Assembly: GCA_020632655.1 (NCBI GenBank)
Contig: JACKFD010000003.1
Location: 62,001 to 126,000 of the forward strand
Direction: 5' to 3'
Source: Spirochaetaceae bacterium
Lineage (GTDB): Bacteria; Myxococcota_A; UBA9160; UBA4427
DNA: 64,000 nucleotides
Below the pieces are notes generated by a model. The model had not been told where the DNA came from, did not search any database, and saw nothing but the letters and a program-made list of their open reading frames with translations. A program made the position numbers and the translations under genes. Shown in pieces: positions 36,004 through 43,304 of the stretch (its first letter is position 1; every line of letters begins with the position of its first letter).

Positions 36004-37817
36004 ATCCCCGGACGGCCGAGCAGCGTCTCGTGATCGCCGACGTCCGCGATCCGGCCCTCGTCGAGGACGACGATCCGGTCGGCGTGGCGGATCGTGCTCA
36101 GGCGGTGGGCGACGATGAAGATCGTGCGCTGACCGCGGAGCGAGTCGATCGCGGTCTGCACGGCGCGCTCGGTCTTGGCGTCGAGGGCGCTGGTCGCCTC
36201 GTCGAAGACGAGGATCTCGGGATTCGCGAGGATCGCGCGGGCGATCGTGATGCGTTGGCGCTGGCCACCCGATAGGCGCAGGCCGAACTCGCCGACGGGG
36301 GTGTCGTAGCCCTGGGGCAGCTCGTCGATGAAGTCGTCGGCCGAGGCCGCAGCGGCGGCGGCGCGCACCTCCTCGAAGCTCGCGTCGGGGCGTCCGTAGC
36401 GGATGTTCTCGAGGATCGTCTCGTCGAAGAGGAAGGGCTCCTGGGTCACGACGGCGACGTGGTCGAGGAAGGAATCGCGCTGGAGGTCGCGGAGATCGAC
36501 GCCGTCGATCTCGATCGCCCCCTTCGTCGGATCGTGGAAGCGCAGCAGCAGGTCCATCAGCGTGCTCTTGCCCGTCCCCGTCCGCCCGACCACGGCGATC
36601 ACCTCGCCGGGCGTGACCTCGAGGTCGATGCCCGCGAGGATGCGGCCCTCGCCGTAGTCGAAGTGGACGTCGCGGAAGCGGATGCCCTGGCGAAGGCCCT
36701 CCATCGGCCGCGCGTTCGCGCGATCCGGCGGCTCCTCCTCCATGTCGAGGACCTCGAAGAGCCGCTCCGCGCCGCCGATCGATTCCATGACCGCCGTGTA
36801 GTTCGAGGTCAGGCTCTTGATCGGCTTGTAGACCGTGCTGAGGATGATCACGAACTGCATCAAAGTGCCGAGCGTCATGCCCCACATGCCCTGGAGCGTG
36901 AGGTAGAAGCCCGCGCCGACGATCACGATGCCGAGGGTCTGGTTCAGCGCCTCCGTCAGTCCGCGCGCGAGCACGCGATTCCAGACGACCTTCATGTGTC
37001 GGTTGAAGTAGCGACCGGTCTCGCGGGCGAAGGCCTCGGTCTCGAGGCCCTGGCCGCGGAAGGCCTTGATGACCTTGATGCCGGAAAGGATCGAGAGGAG
37101 GCGCTGGGACAGGTCGCCCTGGGTCTCCTGGCGCCGCGCGGTCGTCTTCTGGATGCGGCGGCCGAAGTAGTGCAGCAGGAGGATGAGCGGCGGCACGGTC
37201 GCGGCGCTCAGCAGGGCGAGCTGCCAGCTGGCCTCGACCATCGCGATCACGCCGCCGATCAGGAGCAGCGTGTCCTCCGCCATGTCCTTGTAGATCACCT
37301 CGAGCGCGCGCAGCGTGAGCTGGGCATCGGTCAGCGCCCGCGAGAGCAGCTCGCCGCTCTTCCCGCCGCGATGCTTGCGGAGCGGGGCGTTCAGGAAGCG
37401 CGCCGCGATCTGCTCGTCGATGTCCTTGCGAACCCGGGCGACGACCCAGTTCGAGAAGTACATGCGGTAGATGATCGCCGGCGGCGTCACGACGAGCGTC
37501 AGCACGGCGACCAGCGCGATCGGTCCGATCTGATTCGCGAGCGCGTCGAGCGGCACGTGGCCCGCGCTCACGTTCGGGATCATCACGTCGTCGAGCAGCG
37601 GCCGTGCCAGCCAGGCCCGCAGGTAGCGGCTGGCGGAGAAGACCGCGGCCAGGACGACGACCAGCGCGACCTGCGCGCGGTAGCGCGTCGACAGCGCGAC
37701 CAGGCGTCGCAAGAGCGGCCAGGTCGCACCGACGGGCCGACGCCGGACGGGGGCGGGCGCACTCGCGACGGCGAGGTCGGCTTCGGGCGGCGTGTCGCTC
37801 CGCTGGTCGGCGTCCAA
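35871..37817 (-). CDS. msbA: MsbA-like lipid A exporter
   Basis: An ABC exporter half-transporter (648 residues) with six membrane helices and an ATPase domain. Walker A is VGRTGTGKST, the signature LSGGQRQRITIARAIL, Walker B VFDEATSALD with the catalytic Glu, and the H-loop IVAHRLSTI, so both sites of a homodimer should be active. MsbA flips core-lipid A across the inner membrane. TTG 37817 has GGAGAGGG upstream. The acidic, low-complexity C-terminus overlaps the convergent glycosyltransferase. It is third in a minus-strand unit after purM and an FAD oxidoreductase. Confidence 0.88.
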   Translation of the reverse strand: MDADQRSDTPPEADLAVASAPAPVRRRPVGATWPLLRRLVALSTRYRAQVALVVVLAAVFSASRYLRAWLARPLLDDVMIPNVSAGHVPLDALANQIGPIALVAVLTLVVTPPAIIYRMYFSNWVVARVRKDIDEQIAARFLNAPLRKHRGGKSGELLSRALTDAQLTLRALEVIYKDMAEDTLLLIGGVIAMVEASWQLALLSAATVPPLILLLHYFGRRIQKTTARRQETQGDLSQRLLSILSGIKVIKAFRGQGLETEAFARETGRYFNRHMKVVWNRVLARGLTEALNQTLGIVIVGAGFYLTLQGMWGMTLGTLMQFVIILSTVYKPIKSLTSNYTAVMESIGGAERLFEVLDMEEEPPDRANARPMEGLRQGIRFRDVHFDYGEGRILAGIDLEVTPGEVIAVVGRTGTGKSTLMDLLLRFHDPTKGAIEIDGVDLRDLQRDSFLDHVAVVTQEPFLFDETILENIRYGRPDASFEEVRAAAAAASADDFIDELPQGYDTPVGEFGLRLSGGQRQRITIARAILANPEILVFDEATSALDAKTERAVQTAIDSLRGQRTIFIVAHRLSTIRHADRIVVLDEGRIADVGDHETLLGRPGIYRELVGMHGLDEDAAPPGDSAAPSAASSAADRDDAPPSASTRP

Positions 37818-37877
37818 TCCGGCAGGCCCTCTCCGAGGCGATCGAGGCGAAGCGCGGGGCAGGTCGCGGGTGAGGCC

Positions 37878-39335
37878 CTACGCGAGCTCGGCCGCGATCG
37901 CGTCACCGCCGCGCCAGCCCAGCAGGAGGTCTCCCTCGAGGCCGAGGCCGGCGACCGCGGCGCGATCGAGGTGGTAGATCGGGGGGCGCGCAGAGAGTCG
38001 CAGGTCGATCTCGCCCGGCCAACCCGCGCCGGGGCCGGGGTCCTCGAGCCAGCCGTCGTCGCTGTCCCAGCGGGGCATGTCGAGCTCGACCGATTGCAGC
38101 TCGTCGCCGACGAAGGGCATCAGCGCGCGGAGCCGCTCGCCGATCGCGCGACGGAGGCCCGGCAGCCGCTCGGCCAGTCGCGCGGGATCCTGCTCGTCGA
38201 TCACGGCCCGGGCCACCAGGTCCACGCGTCGCGGATGCGTCTGACAGGGGAAGGCCGTGACCGTCACGTCCGGCTCGGGTCCGTCGAGGCCGGCGGGCGG
38301 CCCGTCCACGTCCTGGCCGCGCGTGCGCCCCGGCAGGATCAGGCGCGCGCCCATGCCCTCGGGCAGCAGCGAGGTCGGCACCCGGAACAGGAAGACGGCG
38401 CGGTAGGCGCGGGGTCGCTTCGTCGCGAGCAGGTCGGGGGCGGGGTGCATCCGATCCTCGCCGTAGAGGTCGTGCAGCGCGGACGGGGCCGCGCCCAGCA
38501 ACATCGCCCGCCCGAGCCAGAGCTCGCCCGTTCGCGCGAGGCGGATGCCCGGCTGGCCCGAGACCGAGACCAATTCGAGCCGCCCGGTCAGCGTTCGGAT
38601 GTCGCCGAATTGCGCCGTGACCCGCTTGCGCAGCAGATCGATCAGCCAGGGCGGCTCGTCCGCGAAGCCGACGCCGCCCGCGAGGCCGAGGCCGAGCAGG
38701 CGCGCCTGCGCCTCGGGCGTGGGCGCGGCGCGTCCCAGATTCGACAGGGCGCGCACCTGCGAGGCCAGCACCCGGGCGAGGGGGCCGCGGGCGCTCGAGG
38801 CGTCGCCGGGCAGCCCGCGCTTGTGGTGGCCGACGGCCGGCGCCCCGCGCGTGCCGGGCAGGCGTCGACCGATCCGCACGAAGGGCGCTTCGAGCAGCAG
38901 CTGCCGCTCGATCTCCGAGGCCTCGATCAGCCGGCGCACGAGCGTCTGCGCATCGTCGGGCTTCGCCAGTCCCCAGGCGACGAGCTCCTCCGTCGTCAGC
39001 ATGGGATTGCCGATGTCGAGTCGATAGGGATCCGCGGCGATCTGGTAGGCGAGCCGCTCCTTGACCAGCCGGCGGCGGTCGATCAGCGGGACCGTGAGCG
39101 TGCGCAGACAGGCGTCGAGCACGCCCTCGTCCCGCAGGCCGCCGAGGAAGAAGGGCTCCTTCAAGGCCGGCGGCAGCGTCGTGCGCTCGGCCTCCTCCAC
39201 GACGAGCACGCGCTGGCCCGCGGAGCCGATGCGCGCGGCGGCGACCAGGGCGGGCAGGCCGCTGCCGAGCACGAGCGCGTCCCAGCGCCGTGCGCGCGGC
39301 GCCTCGCTCGGATCGAGGACGGGAACGTCACCCAT
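37878..39335 (-). CDS. FAD-dependent oxidoreductase, phytoene-dehydrogenase-like
   Basis: The 485-residue protein has an N-terminal dinucleotide-binding motif, ALVLGSGLPALVAAARIG, and ends in a typical FAD-contact block (GLGLEGDLLLGWRGGDAIAA). It resembles amine-oxidase/phytoene-dehydrogenase proteins that pair with purM in some deltaproteobacteria. I cannot assign a substrate. ATG 39335 lies 15 bases after the purM stop, so the two are cotranscribed; the stop is 60 bases before msbA. Confidence 0.72.
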   Translation of the reverse strand: MGDVPVLDPSEAPRARRWDALVLGSGLPALVAAARIGSAGQRVLVVEEAERTTLPPALKEPFFLGGLRDEGVLDACLRTLTVPLIDRRRLVKERLAYQIAADPYRLDIGNPMLTTEELVAWGLAKPDDAQTLVRRLIEASEIERQLLLEAPFVRIGRRLPGTRGAPAVGHHKRGLPGDASSARGPLARVLASQVRALSNLGRAAPTPEAQARLLGLGLAGGVGFADEPPWLIDLLRKRVTAQFGDIRTLTGRLELVSVSGQPGIRLARTGELWLGRAMLLGAAPSALHDLYGEDRMHPAPDLLATKRPRAYRAVFLFRVPTSLLPEGMGARLILPGRTRGQDVDGPPAGLDGPEPDVTVTAFPCQTHPRRVDLVARAVIDEQDPARLAERLPGLRRAIGERLRALMPFVGDELQSVELDMPRWDSDDGWLEDPGPGAGWPGEIDLRLSARPPIYHLDRAAVAGLGLEGDLLLGWRGGDAIAAELA

Positions 39336-39350
39336 CGCGTCGGCGCTCCC

Positions 39351-40499
39351 TCAGAGCCCGGCGTCGGGCTTCCGGGGCAGGAAGCCCGGGTCGAAGAGGA
39401 TCGGCGGATCGCCCTTCGCCTTGCGCTCGATGCGCCCGATCTCGTAGGCGCGCTCGCCGAGGGCGCGGAGGCGGCCGATCACGTCCTCCGTCGTCGCCGC
39501 CGGGACGATCGCGATCATGCCGATGCCGCAATTGAAGACGCGCAGCTGCTCGCTCTCGGAGAGTCCGCCCGCCCGCGTGATCCAGGCGTAGACGTCCGGG
39601 CGCGGCCACGCCTTCGTGTCCAGGCGGGCGCGCACGCCGTCGGGCAGGATGCGCGGCACGTTGCCCTCGAAGCCCCCGCCCGTGATGTGTACGAGACCGT
39701 GGATGTCGAAGTCGCGGATCAGGTTGAGCAGCGGCTTGACGTAGATGCGCGTCGGCGCGAGCAGGGCGCTCGCGAGGCTCGTGCGCAGCTCGGGGGGCTG
39801 CTCGAAGAGGTCGAGGGAGCCTTCGCGGATGCCCGCGTCGACGACCGAGCGGACGAGGGAGTAGCCGTTGCTGTGGAAGCCGCTCGACGCGATGCCGACG
39901 AGCACGTCGCCCTCGGAGATGGTCGAGCCGTCGATCACCTGGTCGCGCTCGACGACGCCGACCGAGAAGCCGACGACCTCCAGATCGCCCTTCGCGTAGA
40001 CGCCGGGCATCGTCGCGGTCTCGCCCCCGAGCAGCGCACAGCCCGCCCGGCGACAGCCCTCGGCCACGCCGCGCAGCGCGTCCCCGGCGACGTCCGTGTG
40101 CAGCTCGCTCATCGCGAGGTAGTCGAGGAAGATGATCGGCTCGGCGCCCTGCACGATCAGGTCGTTCACGACCATCGCGACGCAGTCGATGCCGACCGTG
40201 TCGTAGCGCCCGATCTGGGCCGCGAGCTTCAGCTTCGTGCCGACGCCGTCGGTCGCCGCGACGAAGATCGGCTCGCGGTAGCGGTCGGGCGCCTTGAACA
40301 TTCCGGCGAAGCCACCGATCGAGCTCAGCACCTCCGGCCGGAAGGTGCTCTTCGCGATCTCCTTCACGTCGTCGATGAAGGCTTCGTCGTGGTCGAGGTC
40401 CACGCCGGCGGCGGCGTACGAGGGGGCCGAGGTGCCGGAGAAGGCCTCGGAATCCGCTGCGGTCTTCGAGTCGGGACGGGGGTCTGCGGGTCGGGTCAC
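39351..40499 (-). CDS. purM: Phosphoribosylformylglycinamidine cyclo-ligase
   Basis: AIR synthetase, the fifth step of purine synthesis. Conserved blocks are SYAAAGVDLD, VAATDGVGTKLKLAAQIG, VNDLIVQGAEPIIFLDYLA, LLGGETATMPGVY and ITGGGFEGNVPRIL. The 382-residue length exceeds the usual 345-350 because of a polar N-terminal tail of about 27 residues. GTG 40499 is backed by a near-consensus promoter whose -10 ends six bases upstream, so the mRNA is probably leaderless and this start credible despite the tail. purM stands apart from other pur genes and leads the unit with msbA. Confidence 0.94.
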   Translation of the reverse strand: MTRPADPRPDSKTAADSEAFSGTSAPSYAAAGVDLDHDEAFIDDVKEIAKSTFRPEVLSSIGGFAGMFKAPDRYREPIFVAATDGVGTKLKLAAQIGRYDTVGIDCVAMVVNDLIVQGAEPIIFLDYLAMSELHTDVAGDALRGVAEGCRRAGCALLGGETATMPGVYAKGDLEVVGFSVGVVERDQVIDGSTISEGDVLVGIASSGFHSNGYSLVRSVVDAGIREGSLDLFEQPPELRTSLASALLAPTRIYVKPLLNLIRDFDIHGLVHITGGGFEGNVPRILPDGVRARLDTKAWPRPDVYAWITRAGGLSESEQLRVFNCGIGMIAIVPAATTEDVIGRLRALGERAYEIGRIERKAKGDPPILFDPGFLPRKPDAGL

Positions 40500-40505
40500 G
40501 GGCGA

Positions 40506-40534
40506 GAGATAGGCAAACGCCCTTTCCCAGTCAA
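40506..40534 (-). promoter_or_regulatory. purM: Promoter of the purM unit, leaderless
   Basis: On the minus strand TTGACT (40534-40529) and TATCTC (40511-40506) are separated by exactly 17 bases. The -10 box ends six bases before the GTG start, so transcription should begin at or very close to the first codon. This is the best sigma70-type match I found in the window. Confidence 0.65.
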
Positions 40535-40605
40535 TCGAGCGCCACGTCGGCGTCCCTTCGGCCTGCGGTCCCGCCGCGCGCAGGGCAGGGCGTCTGCATC
40601 CGGGC

Positions 40606-40611
40606 TAGGCT
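40606..40611 (+). promoter_or_regulatory. -10 box candidate, leaderless start of the 40618 gene
   Basis: TAGGCT ends six bases before GTG 40618, the same distance as at purM, which is divergent from this gene. No convincing -35 box is present at 17 or 18 bp. There is also no Shine-Dalgarno before the GTG, which supports a leaderless mRNA. Confidence 0.4.
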
Positions 40612-40617
40612 CGCGCC

Positions 40618-41361
40618 GTGAAGATCTCGGTCGTGATCCCCGCCCTCGACGAGTCCGATTGGATCGTCGAGGCGATCCGGAGCGCGCTCGAGGGACCCCT
40701 CGGCGGCGGAGCGGTCGGGTCGTCGACCGGAGCCGGGTCGGACGCCGGGTCGGAGGGGCCGCCCGAAGATGGGGTCGAGGTCCTGGTCGTCGACGGCGGC
40801 AGTCGGGACGGGACTCGCGGTCTCGCCGCGCAGGCCGGTGCCCGGGTCCTCGAGAGTGATCGCGGGCGCGCGCGGCAGCTCCGGACCGGCGCGGAGCAGG
40901 CGACGGGCGACGTGATCCTCTTCCTGCACGCGGACACGCGGCTGCCCACGGGCTGGGTCGGGGCGGTTCGGCGCGCACTCGGGGATCCGGCCTGCGCCGG
41001 GGGCGCCTTCGGGTTCGGATTCCTGGAGCGCGGCGTTCGGGAACGATGGATCGAGCGGTGGGTCGCCTGCCGGGTCGCCTGGCTGGGCCTTCCCTATGGT
41101 GACCAGGCGCTCTTCCTGCGTCGGGAAGTGCTCGTGGGGATGGGTGGCGTGCCGGACGTGCCGATCATGGAGGATCTCGATCTGGTGCGTGCCATCCGAC
41201 GGGCCGGTCGCCTCTGCGTCCTGCCCCTGGTCGCACGGACCTCCTCGCGTCGCTACGCGGCGGAGGGCGGGATCCGGACGACGCTGCGGCACGCGATGGG
41301 GCTGGTCGGCTGGGGGCTCGGGCTCGACCGGGCCTGGCTGGCGGAGCGGATGGGCCGATGA
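40618..41361 (+). CDS. TIGR04283-type family 2 glycosyltransferase
   Basis: A 247-residue GT2 enzyme opening KISVVIPALDESDWIVEAI, with VVDGGSRDGT, RGRARQLRTGAEQATGD, and the metal site FLHADTRLP. The later block LPYGDQALFLRREV is typical of the TIGR04283 group. A Gly/Ser/Ala-rich insertion of about 25 residues (nt 40700-40770) splits the first sheet and is not usual. It overlaps the exporter gene downstream as ATGA, so its product may be exported by that pair. The actual sugar is unknown. Confidence 0.8.
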   Translation: MKISVVIPALDESDWIVEAIRSALEGPLGGGAVGSSTGAGSDAGSEGPPEDGVEVLVVDGGSRDGTRGLAAQAGARVLESDRGRARQLRTGAEQATGDVILFLHADTRLPTGWVGAVRRALGDPACAGGAFGFGFLERGVRERWIERWVACRVAWLGLPYGDQALFLRREVLVGMGGVPDVPIMEDLDLVRAIRRAGRLCVLPLVARTSSRRYAAEGGIRTTLRHAMGLVGWGLGLDRAWLAERMGR

Positions 41362-43232
41362 GCGCCGCCGAGTCCGTGCCGGCCGGCGCTGCTGCGTCCG
41401 AGGCCTCGCCCGTCCGACATGCGCTTCGGCGGCTTTCCGTCTACGTCCGAAGGAATTGGCGCTACTACCTCACCTGGTTCGTGGTGGTCGTCGCCTATAC
41501 GGGCGTTTTCAATGCGGTTCCGCTCGTGCTGGGCTGGGCCGTCGATGGGCTGATCGATCCCGAGGTCGAGGCGTCGGTCGTGATCCGGCGCTGCTGGATG
41601 CTGCTCGGGCTGGCGCTCGTGGGCGGGGTGCTGCGCTTCTACTCCCGCCAGCTGGTCTTCGATGCGGCCCGGGAGGTCGAGTACGAGATCCGCAACGACC
41701 TCTTCGCCCACCTCCAGCGACAGCCCCAGTCCTTCTACTTCCGCTGGCGCACCGGCGACCTGATGAGCCGCTGCGTGAACGACCTGAACTCGGTCCGGAT
41801 GCTGCTCGGGCCGGGCCTGCTCTCGGTGGCCCAGAGTCCGATCCTCTTCGTCGGGGCCTTCCTGATGATGTCGACCTACAGCCTCGAGCTGGCGACGCTG
41901 ATGGTGATTCCGTTCCCGCTCTTCATCCTCGTCTCGCGGGTGATCGGCTCGCGGCTCTTCAAGCGCAGCCTCGCGGCGCAGCAGTCGCTCGCGTCGATGT
42001 CGAATCTCGTGCAGGAGAGCATCGCGGGCATCGCCGTCGTCAAGGCGTACGCGATGGAGCGCGACCAGGCGGAGCGCTTCGCCGAGGCGAACGACCATCT
42101 GCGCGACCGGCAGATCGAGCTCGTGCATGCCGCCGCCTCGATGCCGGCGATCACGGGGCTGCTGCCGGCGATCGGGCTCGGGCTCGTGCTCTACGCCGGG
42201 CTCGACGACATGATGGCGGGGGAGGTCGAGGCCGGGACGCTCTTCGCCTTCACGATGTACGCCCGACAGCTGACCTTCCCGACGGTCATGATGGGCTACA
42301 GCGTCAGCCTGCTGCAGCGTGGCGCCTCGGCCATGCAGCGGATCGACGAGGTGCTCTCGACGGAGCCTGCGATCGCCGATGCACCGGACGCCGTCGACCT
42401 CGTCGACGCGAAGGGGCGCATCGAGTTCCGGGACCTCTCCTTCCGCTACGGTCGCGAGACCGCCGATGCGGATCGCGCCGACGCGCTCGCCCACGTCTCG
42501 CTCGAGGTGCCGGCGGGCAGCTCCCTCGGCGTCGTCGGACCGGTCGGTTCGGGCAAGTCGACGCTGGCCTCGCTGATCCCGCGGCTCTTCGAGGTGCCGG
42601 ACGGGTGTCTCTTCGTCGATGGCATCGACGTGAACCGGATCCGTCTCGCGAGCCTGCGGCGGACGATCGCCATGGTCCCGCAGGACTCGTTCCTCTTCTC
42701 GAAGTCCCTCGCCGCCAACATCGGCTACGGGCTGCCGGCGGGCGCGCCGCCCGAGTCGATCCGCGAGGCCGCCCGTCGCGCGCAGCTCGCCCCCGACGTC
42801 GAGGAGCTGCCCCAGGGCTACGAGACGCTCGTCGGCGAGCGTGGCGTGATGCTCTCCGGCGGTCAGCGACAGCGCACGGCCCTCGCCCGCGCGCTGGCCC
42901 TCGATCCGCGGATCCTGATCCTCGACGACACCCTGTCCGCCGTCGACGCCGAGACCGAGCAGCGCATCCAGGCCGAGCTCGAGCAGGTCTTCGCCGGGCG
43001 CACGGTCGTCGTCGTCGCCTCGCGGATCAACTCCGTGCGCGACCTCGACCAGATCGTCGTGCTCGACGAAGGTCGGATCGTCGAGCGCGGCACCCACGAG
43101 TCGCTGCTCGCGAACGGTGGGCTCTACGCGCGACTCGCCGCGGAGCAGGCCGAGGCGGATCGTCGGGAGGCGCGCCTCGAGGAGGTGGAGAGCGAGCTCA
43201 CCTCGGCGCGCTCGGTCGGGGAGGGCGCATGA
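41358..43232 (+). CDS. ABC exporter subunit 1, degenerate ATPase site
   Basis: Half-transporter of 624 residues with six helices and an ATPase domain. Walker A is GPVGSGKST (394-402) and the signature LSGGQRQRT (499) is canonical. The catalytic glutamate after Walker B is replaced by Asp (LILDDTLSAVD, D524), and the H-loop histidine is replaced by Ser (VVASRINSV, S555). This pattern marks the inactive-site half of heterodimeric exporters such as MdlAB or BmrCD. The partner is the second ABC gene, joined through a 24-codon micro-cistron. Substrate unknown; neighbours suggest a glycolipid or sulfated lipid. Confidence 0.87.
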   Translation: MSAAESVPAGAAASEASPVRHALRRLSVYVRRNWRYYLTWFVVVVAYTGVFNAVPLVLGWAVDGLIDPEVEASVVIRRCWMLLGLALVGGVLRFYSRQLVFDAAREVEYEIRNDLFAHLQRQPQSFYFRWRTGDLMSRCVNDLNSVRMLLGPGLLSVAQSPILFVGAFLMMSTYSLELATLMVIPFPLFILVSRVIGSRLFKRSLAAQQSLASMSNLVQESIAGIAVVKAYAMERDQAERFAEANDHLRDRQIELVHAAASMPAITGLLPAIGLGLVLYAGLDDMMAGEVEAGTLFAFTMYARQLTFPTVMMGYSVSLLQRGASAMQRIDEVLSTEPAIADAPDAVDLVDAKGRIEFRDLSFRYGRETADADRADALAHVSLEVPAGSSLGVVGPVGSGKSTLASLIPRLFEVPDGCLFVDGIDVNRIRLASLRRTIAMVPQDSFLFSKSLAANIGYGLPAGAPPESIREAARRAQLAPDVEELPQGYETLVGERGVMLSGGQRQRTALARALALDPRILILDDTLSAVDAETEQRIQAELEQVFAGRTVVVVASRINSVRDLDQIVVLDEGRIVERGTHESLLANGGLYARLAAEQAEADRREARLEEVESELTSARSVGEGA

Positions 43233-43304
43233 GCGACGGCATCCAGGCGACCGGGGAGGGCGCCATGAGAGTCGGCGTCGAGACGACCGGGGAGGGCGCA
43301 TGAG
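43217..43304 (+). repeat. Triplicated Shine-Dalgarno/start module between the ABC genes
   Basis: The 17-base block CGGGGAGGGCGCATGAG occurs at 43217-43233 and 43288-43304. Between them at 43252-43269 is a version with one extra C before ATG. The spacings are 35 and 36 bases, the same size as the yicC repeat. The inserted C in the middle copy puts its ATG in frame with the first, merging what would be two 12-codon frames into one of 24. Confidence 0.88.
43229..43303 (+). CDS. Micro-cistron joining the two ABC exporter genes
   Basis: A 24-codon frame from ATG 43229 (ATGA with the stop of subunit 1) to TGA 43301-43303 (ATGA with the start of subunit 2). It consists of two similar 12-residue halves, MSDGIQATGEGA and MRVGVETTGEGA; the shared GEGA is the Shine-Dalgarno read in frame. 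Equal synthesis of the two subunits is needed for a heterodimer, so coupling through this element is plausible. Peptide function is not expected. Confidence 0.5.
   Translation: MSDGIQATGEGAMRVGVETTGEGA

Noticed and set aside
36459..40859. Plus-strand open frame of 1466 codons opposite msbA, the FAD oxidoreductase and purM
   Set aside because: Shadow frame; all three minus-strand genes have intact family motifs.
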